Of a stretch of 64,000 nt of DNA, positions 36,062 through 44,182 are shown in pieces; position 1 is the first letter of the stretch, and each line of letters opens with the position of its first letter. The stretch is from positions 62,001 through 126,000 of the forward strand of contig CAZGFY010000003.1 of assembly GCA_964525015.1 (NCBI GenBank), written 5' to 3'. This DNA is from RGIG3102 sp964525015 (GTDB taxonomy: Bacteria > Bacillota > Clostridia > Oscillospirales > Ruminococcaceae). The position numbers and the translations under genes were made by a program. The notes under the pieces are model-generated. The model made no database searches. It had not been told where the DNA came from and worked only from the letters and a program-made list of their open reading frames with translations.

Positions 36062-36364
36062 TATAAAAAAATCTTGCCCTATAAAAAATAGGACAAGATA
36101 AAACTTGCTTATAACCACCTATTACAACATACTATTATATGTCTTTCAAATAACGGTGAAATACCGGCACAGCTTAGTTATTAAAAATGTTCAGCTTACA
36201 GCTCCAAAGTGATATTCGTCTAACCGCTACTTTTATATGGCTCACACCAAGCCTTGCTCATATAATCCAGTTCAGGTTATATTAATAAGGCTACCCATAC
36301 TCGCTTGAATTTTGCAAAAATTAGATTACTTGTCTTTTTCATAGCTTTTATTATAAATAATTCA
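36062..36364 (-). promoter_or_regulatory. T-box leader (Ile specifier) of ileS
   Basis: Read on the minus strand, the leader shows the T-box order. Stem I elements (GACAAGTAA, then the distal GGTGTGAGCC) come first. The specifier segment GAATATCACTTTGGAGC carries ATC (Ile) at 36213-36211, and ACCGTTATTTGAA follows further on. The T-box sequence AGGTGGTTATAAGC lies at 36120-36107. A strong terminator closes it (stem 36099-36071, T run 36070-36064). Uncharged tRNA-Ile would pair with the specifier and with TGGT to stabilise the antiterminator. The T-box core is slightly unusual, with GGTTA instead of GGTAC. Confidence 0.88.
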
Positions 36365-36370
36365 CATTTA

Positions 36371-36399
36371 ATGATAATATATTTCTTTTAAAAAGTCAA
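36371..36399 (-). promoter_or_regulatory. sigma-A promoter of the ileS T-box transcript
   Basis: On the minus strand TTGACT (36399-36394) and TATCAT (36376-36371) are separated by 17 bp, placing the start near 36364, at the front of the T-box leader. Confidence 0.65.
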
Positions 36400-36404
36400 G
36401 ATTT

Positions 36405-37028
36405 TTAGGTTTTATCATAAACAATATTATCTTCGCCGAGCACCCATTCTTTTATATCTTCAAAAATTTCAACCGATTTAAATTTAATTTCTATATCATC
36501 TTCTTTTACAAAAGTATCAATTTCTTTATCTTCATAATCGCATTCATACTCACCACTTGAAGGAAGAACGCATAAAGAAGGATAGACAACGCACCACCAA
36601 TTATCCCCAGTAGCACTTCCAAGATAAACCGTTAAAGCTGGGTATTCTCCTTTTGGTAGAGTGAAATTATCATAGCTAGTTGTATCAAAATAAAAATTTT
36701 CAACGGCAACAGTGGCTGTGTAATCCACCCCTTGTTCTTTTAAAAAATCATTAACTTCAGTTTGAATGTATTCGCAGTTTTGGCTGGCAATATTTATGGC
36801 TGAATTAATATCGCTAGAAGAAGATAGGATATCATTTGCTAAAACTAATACCTTATCTCTAACTAAAATTTTAATATCTTGGTCGGCGTCGGCGTTCGAC
36901 TGCGCTATTATATGTAGTCGTAAGGTTTGATTTCTAACGGCAGAGGCAGTTATATTAGTTTGGGAAAAAGCTGTTAAAATAAGGGAAAGTATAAGTCCTA
37001 GAAATATGCTGATTTCAATTTTTCTCAT
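36405..37028 (-). CDS. spoIIR: stage II sporulation protein R
   Basis: SpoIIR is the forespore-made signal that triggers SpoIIGA to process pro-sigma-E in the mother cell. The 207-residue protein has an N-terminal signal segment (about 5-25). It also has the family hallmarks LRLHIIAQSNADADQ, KILVRDKVL, LPKGEYPALTVYLG and NWWCVVYPSLC. This is the clearest evidence that the organism belongs to a sporulating lineage. GAAAGGA precedes the ATG. I could not identify a convincing sigma-F promoter. It lies upstream of the ileS promoter on the same strand with no clear terminator between them. Confidence 0.93.
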   Translation of the reverse strand: MRKIEISIFLGLILSLILTAFSQTNITASAVRNQTLRLHIIAQSNADADQDIKILVRDKVLVLANDILSSSSDINSAINIASQNCEYIQTEVNDFLKEQGVDYTATVAVENFYFDTTSYDNFTLPKGEYPALTVYLGSATGDNWWCVVYPSLCVLPSSGEYECDYEDKEIDTFVKEDDIEIKFKSVEIFEDIKEWVLGEDNIVYDKT

Positions 37029-37133
37029 TTTTAAAAAATCCTTTCGCTAAAAAGCTGAATTTATAGTGATATTTACAAGTATTGGCAGGGTTTTTATAAT
37101 TTATACAACATAAAAATATTTACACTAAAACTA

Positions 37134-37162
37134 TTGACAAATCATAGTGGTTGTGATAGTAT
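37134..37162 (+). promoter_or_regulatory. sigma-A promoter of infC-rpmI-rplT
   Basis: TTGACA and TAGTAT are separated by 17 bp. The transcript would carry a leader of about 180 nt before infC. Confidence 0.75.
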
Positions 37163-37169
37163 ATTAAAA

Positions 37170-37340
37170 GCAATAAAGCAGTAACAGTTATGCTACTCAC
37201 CTTGCCAGCGAAAGTAGGCGGGTCAATATAAAGAAAACACAAAAAGCAGAAATTTGCTTTTTATCGTTTGTTTATTTTGGCATGGGACTGTTTGTACCGT
37301 GCTTTTTATTTGCTCAAAAAACAAACTTTTAATATGGAGG
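37170..37340 (+). promoter_or_regulatory. L20-type leader with attenuator upstream of infC
   Basis: The 5' part holds a conserved-looking segment with ACCTTGCCAGCGAAAGT, as expected for an L20-binding leader. It is followed by a hairpin pairing AAAAAGCA (37241-37248) with TGCTTTTT (37255-37262). A second hairpin (GCATGG at 37280 with CCGTGC at 37297) is followed by a T run and acts as a terminator. Its 3' side is again GTGCTTTTT, so AAAAAGCA could pair there instead, giving mutually exclusive folds. In Firmicutes L20 represses this operon through such leaders; the assignment here is by context and motif. Confidence 0.75.
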
Positions 37341-37349
37341 TGCTTTATC

Positions 37350-37871
37350 ATTAGTACAAAAAAAGAGCTTGAAATCAACGAAGAAATTCGTGATAAGGAA
37401 ATTAGAGTTATAGGAGCAGATGGCTCACAGCTTGGGATTATGTCTTCTCAAAATGCATTAAAACTTGCAGAAGATGCAAATTTAGACTTAGTTAAAATTG
37501 CGCCAACTGCAGCCCCACCGGTTTGCCGAGTGATGGATTACGGTAAATTCCGTTTTGAGCAACAGAAAAAGGAAAAAGAGAACAAGAAAAACCAAAAGGT
37601 AGTTGATACAAAAGAAGTTAGACTTTCTATTAACATCGATACAAATGACTTTAATACTAAACTTAATCAAGCTAAGAAATTTTTAAAAAGTGGTGATAAA
37701 GTTAAGGTAAGTATCCGTTTTAGAGGAAGAGAAATGGCTCACTCAAAACTTGGCCTTGAAGTTATGAACAGATTCGCTGAGCAAATATCAGAAAACGGAA
37801 CTATCGAAAAACCTGCAAAGCTAGAGGGTAGAAGCATGCAAATGTTTATAAACCCTGTGAACAACAAATAA
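37350..37871 (+). CDS. infC: translation initiation factor IF-3, probable AUU start
   Basis: IF-3 binds the 30S subunit and checks start-codon pairing. Homology begins at STKKELEINEEIRDKEIRVIG, directly after ATC-ATT codons that follow GGAGGTG (37337-37343). No ATG, GTG or TTG lies between the ribosome site and the homologous region. The start is thus most likely ATT at 37350 (173 residues), with ATC at 37347 as an alternative. infC uses AUU in several bacteria, which lets IF-3 repress its own translation. N- and C-terminal IF-3 domains are both complete, with the linker KKEKENKKNQKV. It is the first gene of infC-rpmI-rplT. Confidence 0.93.
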   Translation: MSTKKELEINEEIRDKEIRVIGADGSQLGIMSSQNALKLAEDANLDLVKIAPTAAPPVCRVMDYGKFRFEQQKKEKENKKNQKVVDTKEVRLSINIDTNDFNTKLNQAKKFLKSGDKVKVSIRFRGREMAHSKLGLEVMNRFAEQISENGTIEKPAKLEGRSMQMFINPVNNK

Positions 37872-37888
37872 TAGGAGGAAAAACTTTT

Positions 37889-38092
37889 ATGAAAAAGTAC
37901 AAAATTAAAACTCACTCAGGTGCGAAAAAAAGATTTAAACTAACAAAAAACGGCAAAGTTAAAAGAGGTAAAGCATTTAGAAGCCATATCCTTACTAAAA
38001 TGTCTACAAAAAGAAAAAGAAACCTTAGAAAAGGCGGCTACGCTGATAAAACTAACTCAAAAGCAATCAAACTTATGCTTCCATACGCTTAA
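37889..38092 (+). CDS. rpmI: 50S ribosomal protein L35
   Basis: The 67-residue, highly basic protein starts MKKYKIKTHSGAKKRFKLT and contains the L35 signature RSHILTKMSTKRKRNLR. It follows infC by 17 bp with AGGAGG as ribosome site and precedes rplT, the standard operon order. Confidence 0.97.
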   Translation: MKKYKIKTHSGAKKRFKLTKNGKVKRGKAFRSHILTKMSTKRKRNLRKGGYADKTNSKAIKLMLPYA

Positions 38093-38150
38093 TTTAAAAG
38101 CTGTAGCATAAACAACATATTAATTTTAGAATTTTAAAAGGAGATATATA

Positions 38151-38504
38151 ATGGCACGTGTTAAAGGCGCGATGATGACTCGCAAAAGAAGAAAGAAAAC
38201 ACTAAAACTTGCTAAAGGCTACTGGGGAGCAAAAAGCAAGCACTTTAAAATGGCAAAACAACAAGTAATGAAAAGCGGTAACTACGCTTTTATCGGTAGA
38301 AAACAAAAGAAAAGAGATTTCCGTCGTCTATGGATTACTAGAATTTCTGCGGCTGTTAAAATGCACGATATGAACTATTCAACATTTATGAATGGATTAA
38401 AAAAAGCTGGAATCACTCTAAACAGAAAAATGATTTCAGAAATGGCTATCCATGATGCAGCAGCATTTAAAAATCTTGTAGAAGCAGCTAAAAAAGCTCT
38501 TTAA
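38151..38504 (+). CDS. rplT: 50S ribosomal protein L20
   Basis: L20 binds 23S rRNA early in 50S assembly and, in Firmicutes, represses its own operon by binding the leader. The 117 residues match the family: MARVKGAMMTRKRRKKTLKL at the basic N-terminal extension, KQQVMKSGNYAFIGRKQKKR, and LWITRISAAVK in the globular part. AAAGGAGA precedes the ATG. It is the last gene before a hairpin at 38518. Confidence 0.97.
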   Translation: MARVKGAMMTRKRRKKTLKLAKGYWGAKSKHFKMAKQQVMKSGNYAFIGRKQKKRDFRRLWITRISAAVKMHDMNYSTFMNGLKKAGITLNRKMISEMAIHDAAAFKNLVEAAKKAL

Positions 38505-38517
38505 TTAATACTTAAAA

Positions 38518-38547
38518 ACGCTCTAGCACCTTGTTGTGTTAGGGCGT
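38518..38547 (+). terminator. probable terminator of infC-rpmI-rplT
   Basis: A 12-bp stem with two wobble pairs (ACGCTCTAGCAC with GTGTTAGGGCGT) is followed by a weak T-rich stretch. Confidence 0.65.
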
Positions 38548-38622
38548 GTATTTGTATTTAGAGCTAGAAAAATTAATTAAAAAATGCTAATTTATCTTTA
38601 TTTTTTTAGAAAATTAGTGATA

Positions 38623-38638
38623 TATTATGTACATAATA
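38623..38638. promoter_or_regulatory. 16-bp perfect palindrome upstream of the SpoU methyltransferase gene
   Basis: TATTATGTACATAATA is self-complementary and lies about 80 bp before the gene, within A/T-rich DNA that could include a -10 box. It may be a repressor operator. No known regulator gene is adjacent. Confidence 0.4.
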
Positions 38639-38720
38639 CTTTATTATTAAGGAGAAATAATTTTAGGAATGTGTTTAAATAAATTTTAAAAATATTGCTA
38701 AGATTGTTTAAAAAAAGAAA

Positions 38721-39482
38721 ATGAATATTATAAAAAGTAGGGACAACCCTAAAATTAAATATGCAGTAAAACTAAGTAAAAGCTCATCATTTAGAAAAGA
38801 AGAGAATGCCTTTTTTGCCTCTTCAATTAAAATTGTTGATGATTTAATCAGCTATGGATTTACAGCTAGGAGTGTGTATATTTCAATTGAATTATACGAA
38901 AAATACTCTCAAATGATAGGTGAAGAAAAGGTTTTTGTTATAACAAACGAGGTTGAAGAAAAACTTAACACTGAAAAATCTTCACAATCGGTTTTTGCTG
39001 TTTTTGATATGAAAAATAAAGAAGATGAAAACTTTTTTAAAAAGGATAAACTATTAATTTTACAAGATATGCAGGACCCACAAAATGTTGGGGCGATAAT
39101 GCGAACTGCGCTTGCATTTGGATATAAGGATATTATAATCAGCGAAAAAACGGCTGATATATACTCAAGCAAGGTTTTAAGAAGCAGTATGACGGCGAGC
39201 GTTAAATTAAATGTTTATAAAATTAGTGATTTTGAAAAACTGACAAAAGAATTAAACGATAATAAATTCACTACAATTGCCGCCTGCCTTGAAGGGGCAA
39301 AGGATTTAAAAACAATTAAAGATAAAACAAAACCTGCAATTTTTATAGGAAACGAAGGGAAGGGGTTATCAAAAAGCGTTTTGGATAATTCACTCCTAAA
39401 AGTTAAAATCGAGATGGATAAGGATATTGAATCTTTAAATGCAGCAGTGAGCGCGGCTGTATTAATGTGGGAGTTTAAGTAG
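38721..39482 (+). CDS. TrmH/SpoU-family RNA 2'-O-methyltransferase
   Basis: The 253-residue protein has an N-terminal substrate-binding domain (about 1-95) and a C-terminal SPOUT knot. SPOUT motifs are QDMQDPQNVGAIMRTALAFG (motif 1), IGNEGKGLS (motif 2) and IEMDKDIESLNAAVSAAVLM (motif 3). It uses S-adenosylmethionine to methylate a ribose in rRNA or tRNA; the exact target is not evident. The ATG at 38721 has no clear ribosome site, only A-rich sequence. Its stop abuts the dprA start, so the two form one unit. The AAGGAG at 38649 precedes a six-codon micro-ORF (38669-38689) instead. Confidence 0.9.
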   Translation: MNIIKSRDNPKIKYAVKLSKSSSFRKEENAFFASSIKIVDDLISYGFTARSVYISIELYEKYSQMIGEEKVFVITNEVEEKLNTEKSSQSVFAVFDMKNKEDENFFKKDKLLILQDMQDPQNVGAIMRTALAFGYKDIIISEKTADIYSSKVLRSSMTASVKLNVYKISDFEKLTKELNDNKFTTIAACLEGAKDLKTIKDKTKPAIFIGNEGKGLSKSVLDNSLLKVKIEMDKDIESLNAAVSAAVLMWEFK

Positions 39483-40562
39483 ATGGAAGTTTATGATATT
39501 TGGCTTAATTTGTGTCTTGGAGTTGGAATTAAAAATGCACAGGATATATTAAAAATTAATCTTTCTCCAAAAGAAATTTTTGAAAACAGAGAAGATTTAG
39601 AAAAATATGATGTCTTTTTAAAAAATCAGCTTGAAAATTTAAAAAACATTAATCTTACTCACGCACAAAATATTTTAAAAATACACAATGAAAATAATAT
39701 TAAAAGCATAAACTATCTAAGCGAAGATTATCCACTGTCTTTAAAAGAACTAGCCGATATGCCCTTAGTTTTATATTATAAAGGGGATATAAAATTGCTT
39801 AAAAATGAAAACATAGTTGGAATGATTGGCACAAGAAATCCAGATAGAAATGGAATTAAACTAGCTGAAGAAATTTCAAAAGAGCTTTCAAAAAAAGGAG
39901 CAGTTATTTTAAGTGGACTGGCTCAAGGTATAGATGGATTAGCTCAAAAAACTGCATTATTAAATAAAGGCAGGGTGATTGCAGCAGCTGGTCTTCCATT
40001 AAATGAATACTACCCAAAGGCTCATAGAAACCTGCAAGAAGATATAGCAAAAACAGGGCTAGTGTTAAGCGAAGTGGCAGCTACTCAAAATGTGGTTGAT
40101 AATAAATACATCTTTGTTCAAAGAAATCGATTAATTGCATCTATTGGAAAAGCCTTATTATTAGTGCAAGCAAAAATCCCAAGTGGAACAGCGAGCACTA
40201 TAAATTATGCAATTAATTTAGGAAGAGAAGTTTTTGCTTTGCCAGGTGCAATATACGACCCACTTATGGAATACAATAATTTTTTATTATCCGAGGGGAT
40301 AGTTAGGTGCACTTTAAAAGAGAAAAACATCTTAGAGTTTTTAAATATTAAAATAGTGGAAACTGAAAATAAAAAGATAGATGAAAATTTATCAGAATAC
40401 GAAAAAATGATTTTAAAAGAGATTGATAATAAAACTCTTAGTGCAAATCAGATTTTTCAAAATTTGAAAATTCCAATGCCAGTTTTAAAAGCAATGCTTA
40501 CAAAGCTTGAAATGGAAGGATTTATAAAACAGCAATCAGCTGGAGTTTATTATAAAATATAA
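39483..40562 (+). CDS. dprA: DNA processing protein DprA
   Basis: DprA loads RecA onto incoming single-stranded DNA during natural transformation. The 359-residue protein has a helical N-terminal region, a Rossmann-like core with GMIGTRNPDRNGIKLA and SGLAQGIDGLAQKTAL, and a C-terminal winged helix (about 290-355). The core also shows IPSGTASTINYAINLGREVFALPG. It starts directly after the upstream stop. dprA next to topA is a conserved Firmicute arrangement and does not alone prove competence; no com genes are seen in the window. Confidence 0.94.
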   Translation: MEVYDIWLNLCLGVGIKNAQDILKINLSPKEIFENREDLEKYDVFLKNQLENLKNINLTHAQNILKIHNENNIKSINYLSEDYPLSLKELADMPLVLYYKGDIKLLKNENIVGMIGTRNPDRNGIKLAEEISKELSKKGAVILSGLAQGIDGLAQKTALLNKGRVIAAAGLPLNEYYPKAHRNLQEDIAKTGLVLSEVAATQNVVDNKYIFVQRNRLIASIGKALLLVQAKIPSGTASTINYAINLGREVFALPGAIYDPLMEYNNFLLSEGIVRCTLKEKNILEFLNIKIVETENKKIDENLSEYEKMILKEIDNKTLSANQIFQNLKIPMPVLKAMLTKLEMEGFIKQQSAGVYYKI

Positions 40563-40590
40563 AAGAGATTATGAATTAAAGTAAAGATAA

Positions 40591-40606
40591 TTTGAGTTTA
40601 CTCAAA
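40591..40606 (+). repeat. 7-bp dyad in the topA leader
   Basis: TTTGAGT and ACTCAAA flank two bases, 26 bp before the topA start. It may be a small hairpin or an operator. Confidence 0.35.
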
Positions 40607-40631
40607 TGATAAGAAGGGAATGGGTGTTAAT

Positions 40632-42827
40632 ATGTCAAAATTAGTTATTGTGGAATCGCCAGCAAAAGCGAAAACTATAAAAAAATATCTAGGTGAAGAT
40701 TTTGAAGTTATCGCTTCAATGGGGCATATAAGGGATTTACCAAAGGGACAAATCGGAATAGATGTTAATAATAATTTTAAGCCAAGATATATAAATATTC
40801 CAGGCAAAACAAAACTTATAAAACAATTAAAACAGCTTGCAAGTGAAAGCGATGAAGTTTTTCTTGCAACCGACCCTGATAGAGAGGGCGAGGCGATTTC
40901 TTGGCATCTAGCGCATATATTAAAACTAGATGTAGAAAAGCAAAACAGAGTTACCTTTGGTGAGATAACAAAAAAAGGTATCACCGAGGGAATGGATAAT
41001 AAAAGAAGTCTTAACATTGATTTAATTAATGCACAGCAAGCAAGAAGACTGCTCGATAGAATAGTTGGCTATAAAATTTCGCCGTTTTTATGGGAAAAAA
41101 TTAAAGGCGGGCTTTCAGCTGGGCGTGTTCAATCGGTTGCAGTTAAATTAATAGTTGATAGGCATAAAGAGATAGAAAAATTTATTCCAGAAGAATACTG
41201 GAACATAGAAGCCCTTCTTTTAGCGCAAGGGCAAGCTAAAAAAATTAAAGCAAAATACCATTCAACTAATGGCAAAAAAGAAACAGTTACAAATGGCGAA
41301 TGGGCAAATAGAATTAAAGCTGAGAGCGAAGAGGCTGGCTTTGAAATCTCAAAAATTTCAACTGGTGAAAGAAAGAAAGCGCCAGCACCACCTTTTATAA
41401 CTTCTTCTTTGCAGCAAGAGGCATCAAGAAGATTAGGCTTTACAGCACTTAGAACAATGAGAGCAGCCCAAACTCTTTATGAAGGGGTTGATATTCAAGG
41501 GCAGGGAACACTAGGGCTTATTACCTATATGAGAACCGACTCTTTAAGAATTAGCGAAGAGGCTCAAAATGATGCAAAAGGCTTTATCAAAGATAAATAT
41601 GGCGAACAATACATTCCAAATTATACAAGAACATATAAAACAAAAAATAATGCGCAAGACGCTCACGAGGCTATAAGGCCAACTAATGTGAGAATAACTC
41701 CTGAAGTAGCTTATAATTCTCTTTCAGGCGACGTTGCAAAATTATATAAATTAATCTGGGAAAGATTTACTGCAAGCCAGATGGCAGATTGCTTGCAGCA
41801 AACAGTGAGCGTTGATTTAACAGCTGGAACCCATTTATATAAAGCATCAGGATACACTGTTTTATTCGATGGCTTTACTGCTTTATATGAAGAAGTTGAA
41901 GATGAGAAAAAAGAAAAAGAAACAGCACTTCCTGATTTAGAAAAGGATACAAAACTAAAATTAAAGGAGCTTTTAGCACTGCAAAAATTCACACAGCCAC
42001 CAGCTGAATACACAGAGGCTAGTTTAATTAAAGCTATGGAAGAAAACGGCATAGGTCGCCCGTCGACATATGCGCCAACTATTCACACTATTATTGATAG
42101 AGGCTATGTTGAAAGAAATCAAAAGAAACTAACGCCAACAGTTTTAGGGATAACTATAAACGATGTTTTAGTGGCGCAGTTTTCGGATATTGTTGATTTA
42201 AAATTCTCAGCTACTATGGAAGAACGCCTTGATAAAATCGAAGATGGCAATCAAGAGTGGACAGATGTTTTAAGAGATTTTTATGATATTTTAATTAGAG
42301 ATTTAGAAAAAGCTGCAAAGGATATGGAAGGCAAAAAGGTTGAACTGCCACAAGAATTTTCAGATGAAGTTTGCGAAATTTGTGGAAAACAGATGCTAAT
42401 TAAATCCGGTAAATTCGGAAAATTCTTAGCTTGTTCAGGTTTTCCAGATTGTAAACACACAAAGCGAATAGTAAAATACGCCCCTGGTGCTTGCCCTGTG
42501 TGTAGCTCTAAAATCCTAGCCTTACAAAGTAAACGTGGTATGAGCTTTTATGCTTGTGAAAATTCTACTGATTGCAAATTTATGTCTTGGGAAATGCCAA
42601 CAGAGAAAAATTGCGAAGTTTGTGGCAAAACAATGTTTAAAAAAGCAGGGAAAACTGCAAAAGAACATTGCGTAAACCCTGAATGTAAAAACTATATACC
42701 ATTCCCAGCGCCAAGAAAATCTAAAAAGAAGATAGAAGAAGAAAAACAGGCGAAAGAAAGCCAAGAAGAAAAAACAGAAGAGAAAAAAGAGAAAAAGCCA
42801 AGAGCGAAAAAAACAAAGGATGAATAG
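40632..42827 (+). CDS. topA: DNA topoisomerase I
   Basis: TopA relaxes negative supercoils by a type IA mechanism. I prefer the ATG at 40632 (MSKLVIVESPAKAKTI), since the ATG at 40620 abuts the AAGGG ribosome site. The 731 residues include the Toprim residues (VESPAKAKT, DPDREGEAISWHL) and SAGRVQSVAVKLI. The catalytic tyrosine is in GLITYMRTDSLRIS. Three C-terminal four-cysteine zinc fingers follow (CEICGKQM, CPVCSSK, CEVCGKTM). A Lys/Glu-rich tail of about 40 residues ends the protein. Confidence 0.96.
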   Translation: MSKLVIVESPAKAKTIKKYLGEDFEVIASMGHIRDLPKGQIGIDVNNNFKPRYINIPGKTKLIKQLKQLASESDEVFLATDPDREGEAISWHLAHILKLDVEKQNRVTFGEITKKGITEGMDNKRSLNIDLINAQQARRLLDRIVGYKISPFLWEKIKGGLSAGRVQSVAVKLIVDRHKEIEKFIPEEYWNIEALLLAQGQAKKIKAKYHSTNGKKETVTNGEWANRIKAESEEAGFEISKISTGERKKAPAPPFITSSLQQEASRRLGFTALRTMRAAQTLYEGVDIQGQGTLGLITYMRTDSLRISEEAQNDAKGFIKDKYGEQYIPNYTRTYKTKNNAQDAHEAIRPTNVRITPEVAYNSLSGDVAKLYKLIWERFTASQMADCLQQTVSVDLTAGTHLYKASGYTVLFDGFTALYEEVEDEKKEKETALPDLEKDTKLKLKELLALQKFTQPPAEYTEASLIKAMEENGIGRPSTYAPTIHTIIDRGYVERNQKKLTPTVLGITINDVLVAQFSDIVDLKFSATMEERLDKIEDGNQEWTDVLRDFYDILIRDLEKAAKDMEGKKVELPQEFSDEVCEICGKQMLIKSGKFGKFLACSGFPDCKHTKRIVKYAPGACPVCSSKILALQSKRGMSFYACENSTDCKFMSWEMPTEKNCEVCGKTMFKKAGKTAKEHCVNPECKNYIPFPAPRKSKKKIEEEKQAKESQEEKTEEKKEKKPRAKKTKDE

Positions 42828-42850
42828 GCTTTGAAAGGAATTAATAAGCT

Positions 42851-44158
42851 ATGCACAAGGAAAAGAAAGTTAAAATAATAGGTGCAGGCCTTGCAGGAAG
42901 CGAAGCAGCATACTTTTTAGCAAATAAGGGAATAAAGGTTGAATTATACGAGCAAAAACCAGTGAAACTTTCACCAGCACATACAAATGAAGGCTTTGCA
43001 GAATTAGTTTGCTCAAATAGCTTAAAAAGCCTAAGGGAAGACTCTTCACAAGGTATGCTAAAAAATGAAATGGAGCATTTTTCTTCATTAATTTTAGACA
43101 CAGCTAGAAAAACAAGTGTTCCAGCAGGTGGGGCACTGGCTGTAAACCGTGATGAATTTTCTGAAATTATAACAAAAACGATTAAAAATCACCCGAATAT
43201 AACTGTTATAAACGAGGAAGTGACATCAATTGATACAGATGAATTAACAATAATCGCTTCTGGCCCTTTAACCGAAGGGAAATTATATAAAAACATAGAA
43301 AAACTATGTGGCAACTATATGTCTTTCTTTGATGCAGCAGCACCTATAATAACAGCAGAAAGCATTGATATGCAAAAGGTTTTTGCGGCTTCAAGATATG
43401 GAAAAGGGGAAGATGATTATCTAAACTGCCCTTTTAATAAGGAAGAATACGAAACTTTTTATAATGAGCTTGTTAATGCAAAAAGGGCAGAACTTCACGG
43501 GGCAGATAAAGAATTAAAAGTGTATGAGGGGTGTATGCCGGTTGAAATAATGGCGAAAAGAGGCCCTGAAACTTTAAGATTTGGACCTATGAAACCAGTT
43601 GGACTGCGTGACCCTAGAACAGACAGACGCCCTTGGGCAAATCTTCAATTAAGAAGTGAAAACAAGGAAAAAACACTTTATAATTTAGTTGGATTTCAAA
43701 CAAATTTAAAATTTGGTGAGCAAAAAAGAGTTTTCAGTTTAATTCCAGGGCTTGAAAATGCTGAATTTGTAAGATATGGAGTTATGCACCGAAATTCATT
43801 TATCAATTCTCCAAAGCTATTAAATATAACTTTAAATCTAAAAGAGAATGAAAATATTTACTTCGCAGGCCAGATAACTGGAACAGAAGGATATTGCGAA
43901 AGCAGTATGTGTGGCTTATTAGCTGGATACTTTGTTTATTCAAAAATTATGGGAAGAGAAATACAAATCCCAAGCGAAAACACTATGAGTGGCGCTTTAT
44001 TAAGGCATTTAGTTCGTGAGAATAAAGATTTTCAGCCAATGGGCGCAAATATGGGAATTCTTCCAAGCCTTGAAAATCATATAAGAGATAAAAAAGAAAG
44101 ATATATGCAGCTTTCTCTTCGTGGAAAAGCTGATATACAAAAAATTAATTTAGATTAA
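42851..44158 (+). CDS. trmFO: methylenetetrahydrofolate-tRNA-(uracil-54-C5)-methyltransferase
   Basis: TrmFO makes ribothymidine at position 54 of tRNA using methylene-THF and FADH2. The 435-residue protein starts with an FAD-binding GAGLAGSEAAY motif, followed by the family signature PAHTNEGFAELVCSNSLKS. GLRDPRTDRRPWANLQLR and TGTEGYCESSMCGLLAG lie further on. It follows topA by 23 bp, the normal Firmicute order (dprA-topA-trmFO). Confidence 0.96.
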   Translation: MHKEKKVKIIGAGLAGSEAAYFLANKGIKVELYEQKPVKLSPAHTNEGFAELVCSNSLKSLREDSSQGMLKNEMEHFSSLILDTARKTSVPAGGALAVNRDEFSEIITKTIKNHPNITVINEEVTSIDTDELTIIASGPLTEGKLYKNIEKLCGNYMSFFDAAAPIITAESIDMQKVFAASRYGKGEDDYLNCPFNKEEYETFYNELVNAKRAELHGADKELKVYEGCMPVEIMAKRGPETLRFGPMKPVGLRDPRTDRRPWANLQLRSENKEKTLYNLVGFQTNLKFGEQKRVFSLIPGLENAEFVRYGVMHRNSFINSPKLLNITLNLKENENIYFAGQITGTEGYCESSMCGLLAGYFVYSKIMGREIQIPSENTMSGALLRHLVRENKDFQPMGANMGILPSLENHIRDKKERYMQLSLRGKADIQKINLD

Positions 44159-44182
44159 AATACAAAAAAGGAAAATATTATT

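Noticed and set aside
35915..36118. N-terminal extension of ileS of 68 residues
   Set aside because: It is hydrophobic, A/T-derived sequence without similarity, and overlaps the T-box end. The ATG at 35914 has the ribosome site and starts the homologous region.
36241..36300. TPP-riboswitch-like string (minus strand ACCTGAACTGGAT)
   Set aside because: No CTGAGA or other 5' TPP half is present, and the rest of the region fits a T-box leader of ileS much better.
37254..37349. N-terminal extension of infC from a TTG at 37254
   Set aside because: It runs through the leader and terminator hairpin, has no similarity to IF-3, and the ribosome site lies at 37337.
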